Counted from the stretch's first letter, positions 1-9,668 are shown. The stretch is DNA of 48,239 nt from Candidatus Burkholderia verschuerenii (GCF_001189365.1 NZ_LFJJ01000018.1:1-48239); one strand, 5' to 3'. Numbers and translations are program-made. The notes: generated by a model from the letters alone, not told the origin.

Positions 1-62
1 TTACCCGGAACAATGGACTCCAGTCGTCCCCATATCTCATCGGTCAGCAACATTCGACTCAT
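1..62 (-). CDS. IS5-family (IS427-like) transposase, N-terminal fragment
   Basis: Reading the minus strand from an ATG at 62, the peptide begins MSRMLLTDEIWGRLESIVPG, the usual opening of the first transposase reading frame of IS427-group IS5 elements, which is often joined to a second frame by ribosomal frameshifting. Only about 20 residues are inside the window, so no DDE catalytic residue can be seen. Function (DNA cut-and-paste of the element) follows from family membership only. Whether the rest of the element is intact is unknown. Confidence 0.7.
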   Translation of the reverse strand, partial: MSRMLLTDEIWGRLESIVPG

Positions 63-120
63 CTTGATCGCTTACGCAAAAGATGAGATGTAAACACATT
101 TCTTCAAATGTGAACAGAGC
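1..120 (-). mobile_element. End of an IS5-family insertion sequence (partial)
   Basis: The first 120 bases read as the left end of an insertion sequence that continues outside the window. They contain the first 20 codons of a transposase on the minus strand and, outside it, a subterminal hairpin at 95-112 (CACATTT-CTTC-AAATGTG). The likely outer tip is near 118-120 (minus strand GCTCTGTTCACATTTG), followed by CTAG at 121-124, a plausible target duplication. The family is inferred from the transposase N-terminus. The exact boundary and duplication cannot be proven because the other end is not in the window. Confidence 0.65.
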
Positions 121-267
121 CTAGTGATGAACGGTTTGAGGGGATTGCTGCGGGGGAGTTTGTTTGGTTGAGGGCTTGAGCGATAAACGTGGACTGGGCG
201 TGTGTTTGGTGCCGATGGTTCTCTTTGCTTGCTTTCTTTTGCAGTAGCCGCCTTCCCGGCGGGGGGG

Positions 268-301
268 GGTTACTTTCTTTGCGGCGGCAAAGAAAGTAAC
301 C
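268..301. repeat. 34-base palindrome, left copy
   Basis: GGTTACTTTCTTTGC, a four-base loop, then GCAAAGAAAGTAACC form an almost perfect hairpin inside the left arm. The same palindrome recurs in the right arm at 994-1027 with the loop in the opposite orientation. Confidence 0.9.
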
Positions 302-646
302 AAAGAAAGCCGCTTGTCCGATCCTAAGCACCTTCTTGGCCGGCCCCGGCACAGAACTTTAGACTTGGCACAGCAATAGCGAGTGTCTTTGTGGCGCGTA
401 CACGCGCTGGTTCCTATGCGATTAGTGCTTTCTCGCCTGACAAGGTAACGGCCCACTTCGGCTTACTCCGGCCCGCTTGCGCGGCCGGTTTAGGTACGTA
501 TGAGCAACCGGCAGGTGATTGGCGAAACGACCTCGAACACGGCATCGATTTATCGTTATTCGGCCCTACCTCGATTAGCGTTTCGATGAACGTTTAATTG
601 CTCTCGCAAGGGGATCCGCAGCAGACCATGCGGGCTGCGCGTTAGT

Positions 647-671
647 GCCTTAAGCGCTAAAGCTTTAAGGC
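647..671. repeat. Central hairpin of the inverted repeat
   Basis: GCCTTAA and TTAAGGC form a 7-base stem around an 11-base loop in the unpaired centre of the large inverted repeat. It lacks a T-run and is not a convincing terminator. Confidence 0.55.
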
Positions 672-993
672 ATCTTGGCTCATGCGCAACGCGGCGGCTT
701 TCCTTCGTTGGAGCGCTGACCGAGGTAGGGCCGAATAGCGATTAAACCGTTGAGTTATTCGAGGTCGTTTCGGTGATTCCCTGCCGGTTGCCTGAACGGC
801 CCTAAACCGGCCGCGCAGCGAGGCCGGAGTAAGCCAAAGGGGACCGTTACCGAGGTGGGCGAGAAAGCGCTAATCGCATGGGAACCAGCGTCCGAACGTA
901 CCGCAAGAGCACTCGCTACTGCTGTGCCAAATAGAAAGTCCTGTGCCGGGGCCGCTCAAGAAGGTGCTTAGGATCGGCCAAGCGGCTTTCTTT

Positions 994-1027
994 GGTTACT
1001 TTCTTTGCCGCCGCAAAGAAAGTAACC
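994..1027. repeat. 34-base palindrome, right copy
   Basis: Second copy of the GGTTACTTTCTTTGC / GCAAAGAAAGTAACC hairpin, inside the right arm of the large inverted repeat. From memory this palindrome is dispersed widely between genes in Burkholderia-group genomes; no function is established here. Confidence 0.9.
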
Positions 1028-1202
1028 CATCCGCCGGGAAGGCGGTTACTGCATAAAACGCAGCAACAATAGACCCACAGAAAACAACAACAAAAAGAAC
1101 AATGTGCGATAGTCACGTCGACCACACAAATCAACCGGACAATGCGCGTCTCCGACGCCCCCAAAGTCCAGGTTCGTCAAGAACCCGCCCACCCCCGGTT
1201 GC

Positions 1203-3869
1203 ATGAAAGAACAAGAAACGATGCTCGCCGCCGCCGAGCGCATCACGCTCTTCGGCCGCTTCGCGCTGCAACGCGCCACGCGCACGCTGACGCTGACGCT
1301 CGACGGACGTCCCGTACCGATCAACGATCGCGCAATGGACGTGCTGATCGCGCTCGTCGATGCGCGCGGCCGCATCGTGCCCGTCGGCGAGTTGCAGCAC
1401 GGTTCGTCGCCCTCCTCGTCCGTGGTCGCGAACAACAGCGTGCAGGCGCTCGTGTCGCAACTGCGTCGCGCGCTCGGCGAAGACCGCGATCTGATCGAAA
1501 CCGTGCCGCGACGCGGCTATCGGCTCGCGACCGAGTGGTACGAAATCCGCGACGCGCTCGCCTCGTCAAGCAACGACACGCGCCCGCCCGATGCGCCGCA
1601 TGTCCCCGCATCGACGCACAGTCACGAAAGCACCGCGCAGGCACCGGAACGCACGCCGCTCATCGGACGCGACGCCGAGCTTTCCGAACTGCTCATGCGC
1701 ATCCCGCAGCATCGTCTCGTCACGTTGATGGGCGCGCGCGGCGTCGGCAAGACGCGCCTCGCGAAAGAAGCGGCACACCGCACGTCACCGCTGTTCGACG
1801 GACGCGTGCATTGGGTCGATCTCGGCGCACACGTCACGAGCGAAGGCATCGTGCTGCCCCATGCGCAAACGGCTCTCGTCGTGATCGATCACGCGGACCA
1901 TCTCGCGCACGACATCGCGCCCGTCATCGATGCGTTGATCGCGCGCACACAAGCCAACGTAATCGTTTGCGCCGAAGGGCCGCTGTTCATCTCGGGCGAG
2001 TATCTGTTGCCGATCGCCCCGCTGCGATTCGCGACCACGCATCGTCATGACGACACGACCGAATCCGATGCGTACCGATTGTTCCTGAGCGAGCTTCCAG
2101 TGCTCGCCGATGCATCGCCTGTCCATGCGACGATCGAGTCGATCTGTCGCGCGCTGTCGGGCAATCCGCTCGCGATCAGCCTTGCCGCACGACAAATCGG
2201 CGCGGCGGCGTCGTATCGCGCGTCATTGCACGATGTGCTGATCGACTGGGAACAGCGCTTCAACGTCGTGCAAATACGCCGTGACAATAGGGTGCATGCG
2301 GTCGATGCGGTGCGTTCAGTCGTCGCGTTCGCCTTTCACGCACTCGATGACGCTACCCGCGTCACGGTCCGTCGATTGAGCCTGTTCGCCGGAAGCTTCT
2401 CGTGGCCCGATGCGCGCCTGGTCCCATCGACCGACGATGACGCGACAATTCAAACCGCCATCGACGCCGGATGCATCGCCGAAGCCGACGACGATCATCT
2501 GGACATCGCGCCCGCGATGCGCGAATTCGCGCTGGCACTGCTCGCGCAACATGCGGACTATGCGCCGGCGGCCGCGCGTCACGCGCAATCGATCGTGGAC
2601 CGGCTCACGCGCCAGGTCACTATGCGAACCTCCATCGCCGATGTGCGCCGCGCGCTCGCGTGGTCGATCGACACGGGACGAATCGATCTCGCCGCGCGAC
2701 TGCTGCAAGCATCAATCACGCTGTGGAGCGATGCTAGCCTGTCGAGCGAACATCTGCACTGGATCACACGCGCCATCGATCATCCCGACACGCGCGCGAT
2801 GCTCAAGGTGCGCGATCACATGCTGCTGTCGCTTGCGCTCGCGCAAGGCCGGCAGCGCATGCGTCCCGAGCACTCGCCGACCGATACCGTCGCGGCATGG
2901 TGGCGCGTCTACGATCTCGCCACCGCCTGCGCCGACGACGACATGCGTCTCGCGGCGCTCACGGTCCTGCTGCTGCGCACGCTGCAATCCGGTTACGGCG
3001 ACGATCGTCCCGACCTGCTCGCGCCGGTGCGCGAACGCATCGCGCTGGAATGCGAGGGCTCGTCGTCGCATCCGGGCTTCTCGCTGATGCGCGGCGTGCT
3101 GATGACGCTCGACGGTCGTCACGAAGACGCCATCGCCGAACTCGCGCCACGCGCGCACGACGCACATTCCATCGAAGCCGACGACGACGATACCCCGCGC
3201 GCACCGCGTTATATCGAAGCGGTATCGCACAATGCGCTGGCCATCTCGCTATGGTTGTCGGGCGCGCGCACGCCTTCGCATCCGGTGTTGCTGCAGGCGC
3301 TGACCGATGCGCGCCAGCAGTCCGATCCGGTCTCGCGATGCGCGGCTTCCGCGCTTGCGTGCGTGCTGTTTTTGCTGGAGGAAAACACCGCGCGCATCGC
3401 TCAGCAGGCGCGCATGGTGTGCGCCATTTCGCAGCAACATGGGCTTGCCGCGTGGGAACCGGTCGGTCGCAGCTTTTTGCGCTGGACCGAAGCCGCCGAA
3501 GGGTCGCACGATGCCGCGCGTCAACTCACGGACGGCGCGCTCGTCAATATCGAACGAAGACATGCGACGCTTATCGATCTGTTGGTGCTGGAACGCTACG
3601 TTGAACTCGCGTTGAGCGAAGTGGGAAGCGCCGCGTTGTTGCGGCTTTATGACGGCATGGTCGAAGGACTCGAAAGCAGCGGACGGCGCTAGCTCTTGCC
3701 CGAAGCATTGCGCGTAAAAGCGGTGTTGCAGCGTCGTATCGGCGTCGAGCATATCGAGGTCATGCAAACGCTCGAACATGCCGCCGATGCAGCGCGACGT
3801 CAACGCGCGGCGAAACTGTCGCGACGTATCGCGGCGCAAGCGGAGCGCTTCGATACGTCGCGAGGGTAG
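1203..3869 (+). pseudogene. Winged-helix regulator with AAA/NB-ARC-like ATPase, interrupted by TAG near the C-terminus
   Basis: Residues about 14-110 form an OmpR/PhoB-type winged-helix DNA-binding domain ending in the typical PRRGYRL. Residues 153 onward form a P-loop ATPase (GARGVGKT at 177-184) followed by a long helical, TPR-like region. This matches the predicted-ATPase transcriptional regulators found singly in Burkholderia. The reading frame stops at TAG (3690-3692) after 829 residues, but the same frame continues for 58 further codons to TAG at 3867-3869 with family-like sequence directly after the stop (LLPEALRVKAVL). One base change (GAG or CAG to TAG) would explain this. The truncated product may still work because only the tail is lost. 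Start at 1203 is chosen; an ATG at 1221 is also possible. It converges on the osmV-like gene. Ligand and target genes are unknown. Confidence 0.8.
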
Positions 3870-3874
3870 AACGG

Positions 3875-5041
3875 TTACGCGCCCGCCGCTTCCTTCGCGC
3901 GCGCGGCAGGGATTTGCCCCGTCTGCTGACGCGAACGTCCCGAGCTCAGATATTCGGCGATCGAATCCTGCGTGACCTCGCCGACGTAGTGACCATCGGC
4001 ATCGAGCACCGGCATCCAGCTCGAACTGTACTGATACATCTTCGACAGCACGATCCGCAGATTGTCTTCGGGCGAGACGGTCGTCTGAAACTGCGTGACC
4101 TTGTCCGCGCACACGCCCGGCGCGCCGCGCGCCATGCGTCGCGACACGAACCCCAACGCGCGATGCTCGCCGTCGAGCACCGTCATGTGACGATTGTCGT
4201 GCTCGTCCATGCTCGCATAGGCGTTCTGCAAAGGCGTATCGGCAAGCGCCGTTTCGGGCTGCAACGCAGCATCGCCCGCCTTCACAAGCAAGAGGCGCTT
4301 GAGCGTGCTGTCCGCGCCGACGAACTGACCGACGAACTCATCGCGCGGATGCGCAAGCAGCATATCGGGATGATCGTATTGCACCAGCTTGCCGCGACGG
4401 AACACCGCCACGCGATCACCGAGCTTGATCGCTTCGTCGATATCGTGGCTCACCATGATCACGGTCTTCTTGAGTTGACGCTGCATCGCGAAGAACTCGT
4501 TCTGGATGGTTTCGCGATTGATCGGGTCTACCGCGCCGAACGGTTCGTCCATCAGCAGCACGGGCGGATCGGCGGCGAGCGCGCGAATCACGCCGATCCG
4601 CTGTTGCTGTCCGCCCGACAACTCCTTCGGATAGCGCTTCAGATACAGCTTCGGATCGAGCGCGACCATCGACATCAGTTCGGTCGCGCGCTCGGCGCAA
4701 CGCTTCTTGTCCCAGCCGAGCAGGCGCGGCACGACCGTAATGTTCTCTTCGATGGTCATGTTCGAAAACAGGCCGATCTGCTGGATCACATAGCCGATAT
4801 GACGGCGCAGATCGACTTCGTTGAGGCCGCTCGTGTCTTCGCCGTTGATCAGCACGCGACCCGAGGTCGGCTCGATCAGGCGATTGATCATCTTGAGCGT
4901 CGTGGTCTTGCCGCAACCCGACGGGCCGAGAAACACGCAGATCTCACCCTCGTCGACCTTGAGGCTCACCGAGTCCACAGCGTTCACCTTCTGACCATCC
5001 TTCTGCGTGAAGGTCTTCGTCAAGCGGTCGAGTTCGATCAT
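3875..5041 (-). CDS. osmV: Betaine/choline-type ABC transporter ATP-binding protein
   Basis: 388-residue ATPase that would power import of a compatible solute (glycine betaine, choline or relatives) through the inner membrane. Walker A GPSGCGKTT lies at 39-47, the signature LSGGQQQR at 141-148, Walker B LLMDEP around 162-167 and the switch histidine at 199. The C-terminal part holds two CBS-like domains, typical of the OpuCA/OsmV branch. The ATG at 5041 overlaps the stop of the upstream permease (ATGA) and has GAAAGGAGT before it. It is the last gene of the four-gene minus-strand operon. The symbol follows the OsmVWXY arrangement of Salmonella and is by family resemblance; the substrate is not proven. 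Confidence 0.88.
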   Translation of the reverse strand: MIELDRLTKTFTQKDGQKVNAVDSVSLKVDEGEICVFLGPSGCGKTTTLKMINRLIEPTSGRVLINGEDTSGLNEVDLRRHIGYVIQQIGLFSNMTIEENITVVPRLLGWDKKRCAERATELMSMVALDPKLYLKRYPKELSGGQQQRIGVIRALAADPPVLLMDEPFGAVDPINRETIQNEFFAMQRQLKKTVIMVSHDIDEAIKLGDRVAVFRRGKLVQYDHPDMLLAHPRDEFVGQFVGADSTLKRLLLVKAGDAALQPETALADTPLQNAYASMDEHDNRHMTVLDGEHRALGFVSRRMARGAPGVCADKVTQFQTTVSPEDNLRIVLSKMYQYSSSWMPVLDADGHYVGEVTQDSIAEYLSSGRSRQQTGQIPAARAKEAAGA

Positions 5042-5691
5042 GTTTTTTGTACTCCTTTCGGTGTAAGGGCGCGCTGCAAGGCCTGCAGCAGCAAGTCGGC
5101 GACGATCGCGAGGACGCTCACGAGCACCGCGACCACCAGTAGTTTCATCATGCTGGACTGGCCGATCGCGCACACGATCAGCGAGCCGAGACCGCCCGCG
5201 CCGATCACGGCGGCAATGGTCACCACGCCGATGTTCATCACGACGGCCGTACGCACGCCGCCGAGAATCACCGGCACCGCGAGCGGCAGTTCGACCAGAC
5301 GCAGCCGTTGCCACGCCGTCATGCCGATGCCGATCCCCGCTTCCTTGATGCCCGATTCGACGTTGCTCAACGCCAGATACGTATTGCGCATGATCGGCAG
5401 CAGCGAATAGAGGAACACGGCCGTGATCGCCGGCACCGCGCCGATGCCTTCGCCGAAGCGCGAAAACACCGGAATCATCAGGCCGAACAGGGCGATGGAC
5501 GGCAGCGTGAGAATGATCGTCGCCACACCGAGCAAGGGCGTCGCGAGCCACTCATATCGATTAATCAGGATGCCTAACGGCATGCCGACTATGATCGCAC
5601 AGCCGATCGCCAGCCCGACGAGATAGCAATGCTGCAAGGTAAGTTGCAGCAGCTCGGGCCAGTTGGCTTGCAGATAGTCGAAAACACTCAT
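5038..5691 (-). CDS. osmW: Betaine/choline-type ABC transporter permease
   Basis: 217-residue inner-membrane permease of the binding-protein-dependent type with about five to six hydrophobic segments. It shows the family features PSIALFGLMIPVF and the cytoplasmic EAGIGIGMTAWQ-R loop that docks on the ATPase. It lies between the binding-protein gene and the ATPase gene, with a 4-base overlap to the latter. A purine-rich GGGAGGGA stretch precedes the ATG at 5691. It appears intact. It would pair with the second permease at 6608-7324 to form the channel. Confidence 0.88.
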   Translation of the reverse strand: MSVFDYLQANWPELLQLTLQHCYLVGLAIGCAIIVGMPLGILINRYEWLATPLLGVATIILTLPSIALFGLMIPVFSRFGEGIGAVPAITAVFLYSLLPIMRNTYLALSNVESGIKEAGIGIGMTAWQRLRLVELPLAVPVILGGVRTAVVMNIGVVTIAAVIGAGGLGSLIVCAIGQSSMMKLLVVAVLVSVLAIVADLLLQALQRALTPKGVQKT

Positions 5692-5707
5692 CTTTTGATT
5701 CCCTCCC

Positions 5708-6611
5708 TCAAGGCAGCTTGTGCGTGCGCAGGAACTCGGCCGCGACTGCCTGCACCGACTTGCCGTCGATATCGACCTGCTTGTTCATCTCCAGCATCGT
5801 GTCGTTATCGAGCGTGGCCGATAGCGCGTTCAACTGCTCCGCGAGCTTAGGGTTCTGCTGCAACACGGATGCACGCACGACGGGCGTCGCGTTATACGGC
5901 GGGAAGAAGTTTGTCGTCGTCCAGCGGCATGATGCCGAAGCCCTTCACGCGGCCATCGGTCGTATAGATCAAACCGATGGTGATCTGATTGTTATGCAAC
6001 GCCGTGTAGACGAGACCCGGGTCCATCTGCTTCGTTTCCGCGCGGCTGAAGTGCAGATCGTAGGCGGCTTCGAGCGGCTTCAGACCATCGGGACGATTGG
6101 CGAATTCCGCATCCATGCCGAAGACGTGACGCGTGCCTTTCGGATCGCTCTTGAGCTTTTCCGCTAGCTGCGAGATGGTGCGAATGCCGGTCTTCTTCGC
6201 TTCCTCGGCGGGCAGGCCAAGCGCATACGTGTTGTTGAGCGGCGCCTTGTTCAACCACACGAGCCCTTCTTTCGCGTCGAGCTCCTTCACCTTCTCGTAC
6301 GTCTGATCCGACGACATCTGCTCTTTGAGCTTGTGATAGACGAGCGCGGCCGTGCCGGTGTATTCCCACGTCAGATCGACCTGACCGTTTTCCTGCGCGC
6401 TGCGCAACAGCACGCTGCCGAGACCGGTGCGCGAATCGATCGTATAGCCGCGCGAACGCAGATACTGCGACGTGATCTCGACGAGCACATATTGCTCGGT
6501 AAAGTTCTTGCCGCCGATGACGAGGTTCGCGGCCATCGCGGGCACGCTCGCGCAAGCGCACATCACGCTCGCGACGAGTGCGCGCTTCACCATGCGGAGA
6601 ATCGTCGTCAT
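5708..6611 (-). pseudogene. osmX: Betaine/choline-type periplasmic binding protein, frameshifted
   Basis: The frame begins with a cleavable signal peptide (MTTILRMVKRALVASVMCA... ending AMA) and the family opening NLVIGGKNFTEQ, and runs well until about base 5910. There the reading frame is lost and a stop follows at 5892. In the next frame the expected C-terminus continues (NFFPPYNATPVVR ... AAEFLRTHKLP) to a TGA at 5708-5710. One extra base or two lost bases near 5910 explain the break. The start ATG (6611) overlaps the upstream permease stop (ATGA). Loss of the last 60-odd residues removes part of the second lobe of the substrate-binding fold, so the importer is probably inactive even though its membrane and ATPase parts are intact. 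Confidence 0.87.
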
Positions 6612-7324
6612 GCGGTCACCTCGCGCGTCGTGGTCCAGCGACGGCTCGCCGCCGACACGATCGCATCGAGCAGCAAGGCGAGAATCGCCGTGGCCGCCGC
6701 GCCGATCAGCAGCATCTGGTTGTTGTTCAGATAGATGCCGGGGAAAATCAGCGTGCCGAGACTGTCCGCGCCGATGAGATACGCAAGCGGCGCGGTGCCC
6801 ACGTTGATCGCGAGCGCCGTGCGAACCCCGCCGATGATGATCGACATCGCATTGGGCAACTCCACGCACAGCAGCGACTGCATGCCGGTCATGCCGATAC
6901 CGCGCGCCGCTTCGAGCAGCGATGCGGGCACGTTCTTCATGCCTTCATAAGTGTTGCGCGTGATCGGCAGCAGCGACGCGAGGAACAGCGCGGTGATCGC
7001 CGGAGCATCGCCGATACCGAAGATGCCGAGCGCGATCGCCAGCACCACGAGCGACGGCACCGTATTGCCGATGTTGAAGATCTGCATGAAGCTTTCGGTC
7101 TGCCGCGCAAACGCGGGACGGCTCAACAGAATGCCTGCGGGCACGCCGACAATGACGGCGAGCGCCATCGAGATGCCGACGAGCAGCAGATGCCGGCCCG
7201 TGTAGTACACGAGATCGCCGGAATATTGGCGCCATGTGCCCGGTTCGATGGCGCGTGCGAGAAGCACGGCCACGAGCACGACCGCCAGCAGGCTGCCCAC
7301 GACCTGGACAGTACGTCGGTTCAT
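6608..7324 (-). CDS. osmY: Betaine/choline-type ABC transporter permease, first gene of operon
   Basis: 238-residue permease with an N-terminal membrane segment (about residues 6-24), several more hydrophobic segments and the conserved NTVPSLVVLAIALGIFGIG and EAARGIGMTGMQ loops of the OpuC/YehY family. The start at 7324 is chosen because AAGGAGA lies 7 bases upstream; a longer frame to 7384 lacks such support. It leads the operon Y-X-W-V, in which every junction is tight or overlapping. Osmotic control is likely from family knowledge but no operator was recognised. Confidence 0.87.
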   Translation of the reverse strand: MNRRTVQVVGSLLAVVLVAVLLARAIEPGTWRQYSGDLVYYTGRHLLLVGISMALAVIVGVPAGILLSRPAFARQTESFMQIFNIGNTVPSLVVLAIALGIFGIGDAPAITALFLASLLPITRNTYEGMKNVPASLLEAARGIGMTGMQSLLCVELPNAMSIIIGGVRTALAINVGTAPLAYLIGADSLGTLIFPGIYLNNNQMLLIGAAATAILALLLDAIVSAASRRWTTTREVTA

Positions 7325-7689
7325 AGAACGGGTCTCCTTTTCGAAGGCTGAGCGCCGGTGAATGCGCGCTGCTAGGTGCGCCATGAATACTGCTGATGGC
7401 GCGGCGAACGGGAGTTTTACATCGCCGGATGGAAGTGATGCGAGGTCCGGCGAAAGTACATCCGATACGTCGAGTAGCGTTATGTATGTATAGCGTGGTC
7501 ACATGGCCGGCTTTTGGGTTACCGGATGCATGCGCGATGTTGTGTTCACCCGAAGGCGCGATAGTTATAAGGGTGTGTAAATTCTCCAGTGTGAACGTGA
7601 CGATATCGGGTAAATCCGCCGATCGCGTTATCGGTAGCAATGGGCGTGCCTGACCGTTCAGGTCAAACGCATTGCTATGGATTCCGAAG
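7325..7689. other. Intergenic region upstream of the osm operon
   Basis: No gene is supported in these 365 bases. The region should hold the minus-strand promoter of the osm-like operon; the stretch around 7470-7495 is AT-rich on the minus strand (TATACATACATA), but no convincing -35 could be fixed. At 7651-7665 lies a perfect dyad TGACC-GTTCA-GGTCA, 25 bases beyond the end of the TetR gene; it could be an operator or part of a weak terminator. Confidence 0.4.
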
Positions 7690-8307
7690 TTATTGCGCGT
7701 TGAACACGACGCGCCTGAAGAACTGCGCGAGCACGTCTTCGGCGAATTGCGCCGGAATAGATTGAGGATCGGACGAGTAGAAGAACTGTACGCCGTCGCA
7801 GAGCGCGATCAGGCCGAGCGCCATCTGTTCGGCGGGCATGGTGAGCGGCGTGCCCACGCGTTCGGAAAAAGCCTTGATGTAATCGGTCGTGCTTTGCCGC
7901 AACTCGCGCATCAACGCATTGAAGCCATCGCGAAACTGCGCGTCGCGGCTCGCGTGCAGCTTCGCTTCGACCCACAGCAGAAAGCACGCGTTGTTCTGAT
8001 AGCACTCGCTGTAGTACTGCAGGACATGCGCTTCCATGTCCGCGCGGGTCGCGTCGCCGTCTTCGAAGATCGACGAGAGGCGCTGCATGATCGTGTCGTG
8101 ATCGCGCTTGAGGACTTCGAGCAGCAACTCGGCCTTGCTGGAGAAATTCGAATAGAACGCGCCGCGCGAATAGCCCGCGTCGGCGGCCACATCTTCGACG
8201 CTCGCCGCGCCGAAACCTTTCCGTGTGAAAACGTCCTGCGCGGCGTCGAGCAGGCGCTGACGCGTCTGGTCACGGCTCTGCTCGCGGGTAAGACGGATTG
8301 GTTTCAT
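7690..8307 (-). CDS. TetR-family repressor, divergent from RND efflux operon
   Basis: 205 residues. The N-terminal helix-turn-helix (about residues 18-62, with ASVEDVAADAGYSRGAFYSNF) is typical TetR; the rest is an all-helical ligand domain. The gene is transcribed away from the efflux operon that starts near 8552, the standard arrangement for an AcrR-like local repressor that is released by pump substrates. The likely operator is in 8308-8400, where ATCCG and CGGAT form a dyad. It appears intact while the efflux genes it faces are broken, so it may now only control the remaining outer-membrane factor. Confidence 0.87.
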   Translation of the reverse strand: MKPIRLTREQSRDQTRQRLLDAAQDVFTRKGFGAASVEDVAADAGYSRGAFYSNFSSKAELLLEVLKRDHDTIMQRLSSIFEDGDATRADMEAHVLQYYSECYQNNACFLLWVEAKLHASRDAQFRDGFNALMRELRQSTTDYIKAFSERVGTPLTMPAEQMALGLIALCDGVQFFYSSDPQSIPAQFAEDVLAQFFRRVVFNAQ

Positions 8308-8334
8308 GCTGGCAGTTTAGCATCGAAAAGCTTA

Positions 8335-8375
8335 CAAATCCGCTTTTGCATTCGGATACGACTCTGTATTAGAAT
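8335..8375 (+). promoter_or_regulatory. Possible promoter/operator of the RND operon
   Basis: Between the divergent TetR and efflux genes, ATCCG-CTTTTGCATT-CGGAT (about 8336-8355) forms an inverted repeat that overlaps a -35-like TTGCAT (8346-8351). A -10-like TAGAAT (8370-8375) follows at 18 bases. This would place a repressor site on the promoter. Assigned from sequence shape only. Confidence 0.35.
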
Positions 8376-8551
8376 TCACCGCGTATCCATCAACGAAGCG
8401 TTAAAACCCTTATCTGGCGCGGCTCTCACGCTGTTTCTTCGGAGTATTCGCGCGCGGGCGGTTTCTCGAAAATGGCATTGCAGAGGCAATGCCGCCCTGT
8501 TGCGCGCGCACGAGCATCGAGACGCGCGGCCCGGGCGCCGAGGTTCCTGTG

Positions 8552-9668
8552 ATGCCCTTGTATTCGTCTGCGCCGGCCGTGGCGCGCGCCATCGTTCTCT
8601 CTGCCGCGTTCGCAACATTGGCCGCCTGCCAGCGTCACGAAGCCGCCGCGCCCGTGCCGCGTCCCGTCGTCGCGATGGCCGCGCTCACCGACAACAAAAC
8701 GCCCAACTCCACGCTGCCCGGTCAGGTACAGTCGCGCTATTCGACACCGCTGTCCTTTCGCATCAACGGCAAGATTCTTGAGCGCCGCGCGCGGCTCGGC
8801 GATAGCGTGAAAGCCGACCAAGTCGTCGCGAAGCCGATCCCGCCGATGCCGAGAAGAACAGCGCCAGCGCACGCGCGCAACTCGATGCGGCCGAGCATCA
8901 GCTCGTGTATGCGAAGCAGCAACTCGATCGCGATCGCGCGCAAACCGCTGAAAGTCTGATCGCGCCCGCGCAACTCGAACAGACACAAAACGCTTATGCA
9001 AGCGCCCTCGCGCAACGCAATCAGACGCAGCAGCAGGCCGGGCTCGCGGCGGATCAGTTGCGCTATGCAACGCTGACGGCCGATCGCGCGGACGTCATCA
9101 CGGCGGAACAGGCCGACACGGGGCAGAACGTCAACGCGGGACAAGCCGTCTATACGCTCGCGTGGAGTGGCGATATCGACGTGATCTGCGACGTGCCCGA
9201 AGCATCGCTGGCGGCGTTCAAGGTGGGTCAGGAAGCGAACGTGTCCTTGCCCGCGCTGCCGGGCCGCAGCTTCAAGGCGCGCATGCGCGAACTTTCGCCC
9301 GCCGCCGACGCGCAAAGCCGCACCTGGCGCGCCAAGCTCACGCTCGAATCGCCGACGCCGGATGTGCGTCTCGGCATGACGGCGGATGTCGCGTTCGCGG
9401 CGGCCAATGCGCCGGGCAAGGCCTTCACGATTCCATCGACCGCGCTGTTTCACGACAAGGGCCAACCGGCCGTATGGATCGTGAAGAAACCTGGCGATGC
9501 GCTCGAATTGCGGCGCGTGGAAGTCGCGCGTTACGGCGAGCGCACGGTGACGTTATCGGGCGGCATCGAGGCGGGCGAACGGATCGTGTGGCAGGGCGTG
9601 CTACGGTATCGGCAGGCGAGAAGGTGCGCGTGGTCGCGCCGCTGCATCCCGAGGATTTCACGTCATTA
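8552..9668 (+). pseudogene. RND efflux periplasmic membrane-fusion lipoprotein, two frameshifts
   Basis: The protein begins with a lipoprotein signal (lipobox LAAC) and the expected lead-in TLPGQVQSRYSTPLSFRINGK of an HlyD/AcrA-type adaptor. The frame is lost at about 8834-8835, where KADQVVAK should be followed by LDPADAEKNSASARAQLDAA in the next frame, consistent with one lost base. A second one-base loss near 9601 moves the expected ending (TVSAGEKVRVVAPLHPEDFTS) into the third frame. Its stop codon is also gone: TCA TTA at 9663-9668 would have been TCA TGA. Adaptor function (linking pump and outer-membrane factor) is therefore lost. Start chosen at ATG 8552; an upstream in-frame ATG at 8489 gives no signal peptide at its N-terminus. 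Confidence 0.88.

Larger units (their letters stand above)
241..1052. repeat. Large imperfect inverted repeat (332-base arms, 147-base centre)
   Basis: Bases 241-573 and 721-1052 are near-complete reverse complements of each other along their whole length. By eye most blocks match, for example 561-573 against 721-733 exactly, and 302-330 against 965-993 almost exactly. The outer tips are GCAGTAGCCGCC and GGCGGTTACTGC. The centre (574-720) has its own small hairpin. Each arm carries a 34-base palindrome. I see no credible gene in 121-1202: the short reading frames here simply translate the repeat, and similar peptides rich in FFAAAKKV are annotated as hypothetical proteins in many Burkholderia genomes. 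No transposase is encoded, so a non-autonomous (MITE-like or REP-like) element is the best guess. Confidence 0.85.

Noticed and set aside
121..600. Short proteins rich in FFAAAKKV in the left repeat region, and their mirror at 916-1164
   Set aside because: They are translations of the palindromic repeat; the same peptide appears from both arms, which reflects DNA repeat structure, not a gene.
3875..5551. An N-terminally extended 558-residue version of the ABC ATPase
   Set aside because: The first 170 codons are the permease gene read in another frame. The ATP-binding protein starts at 5041 with a clear ribosome binding site and ATGA overlap.
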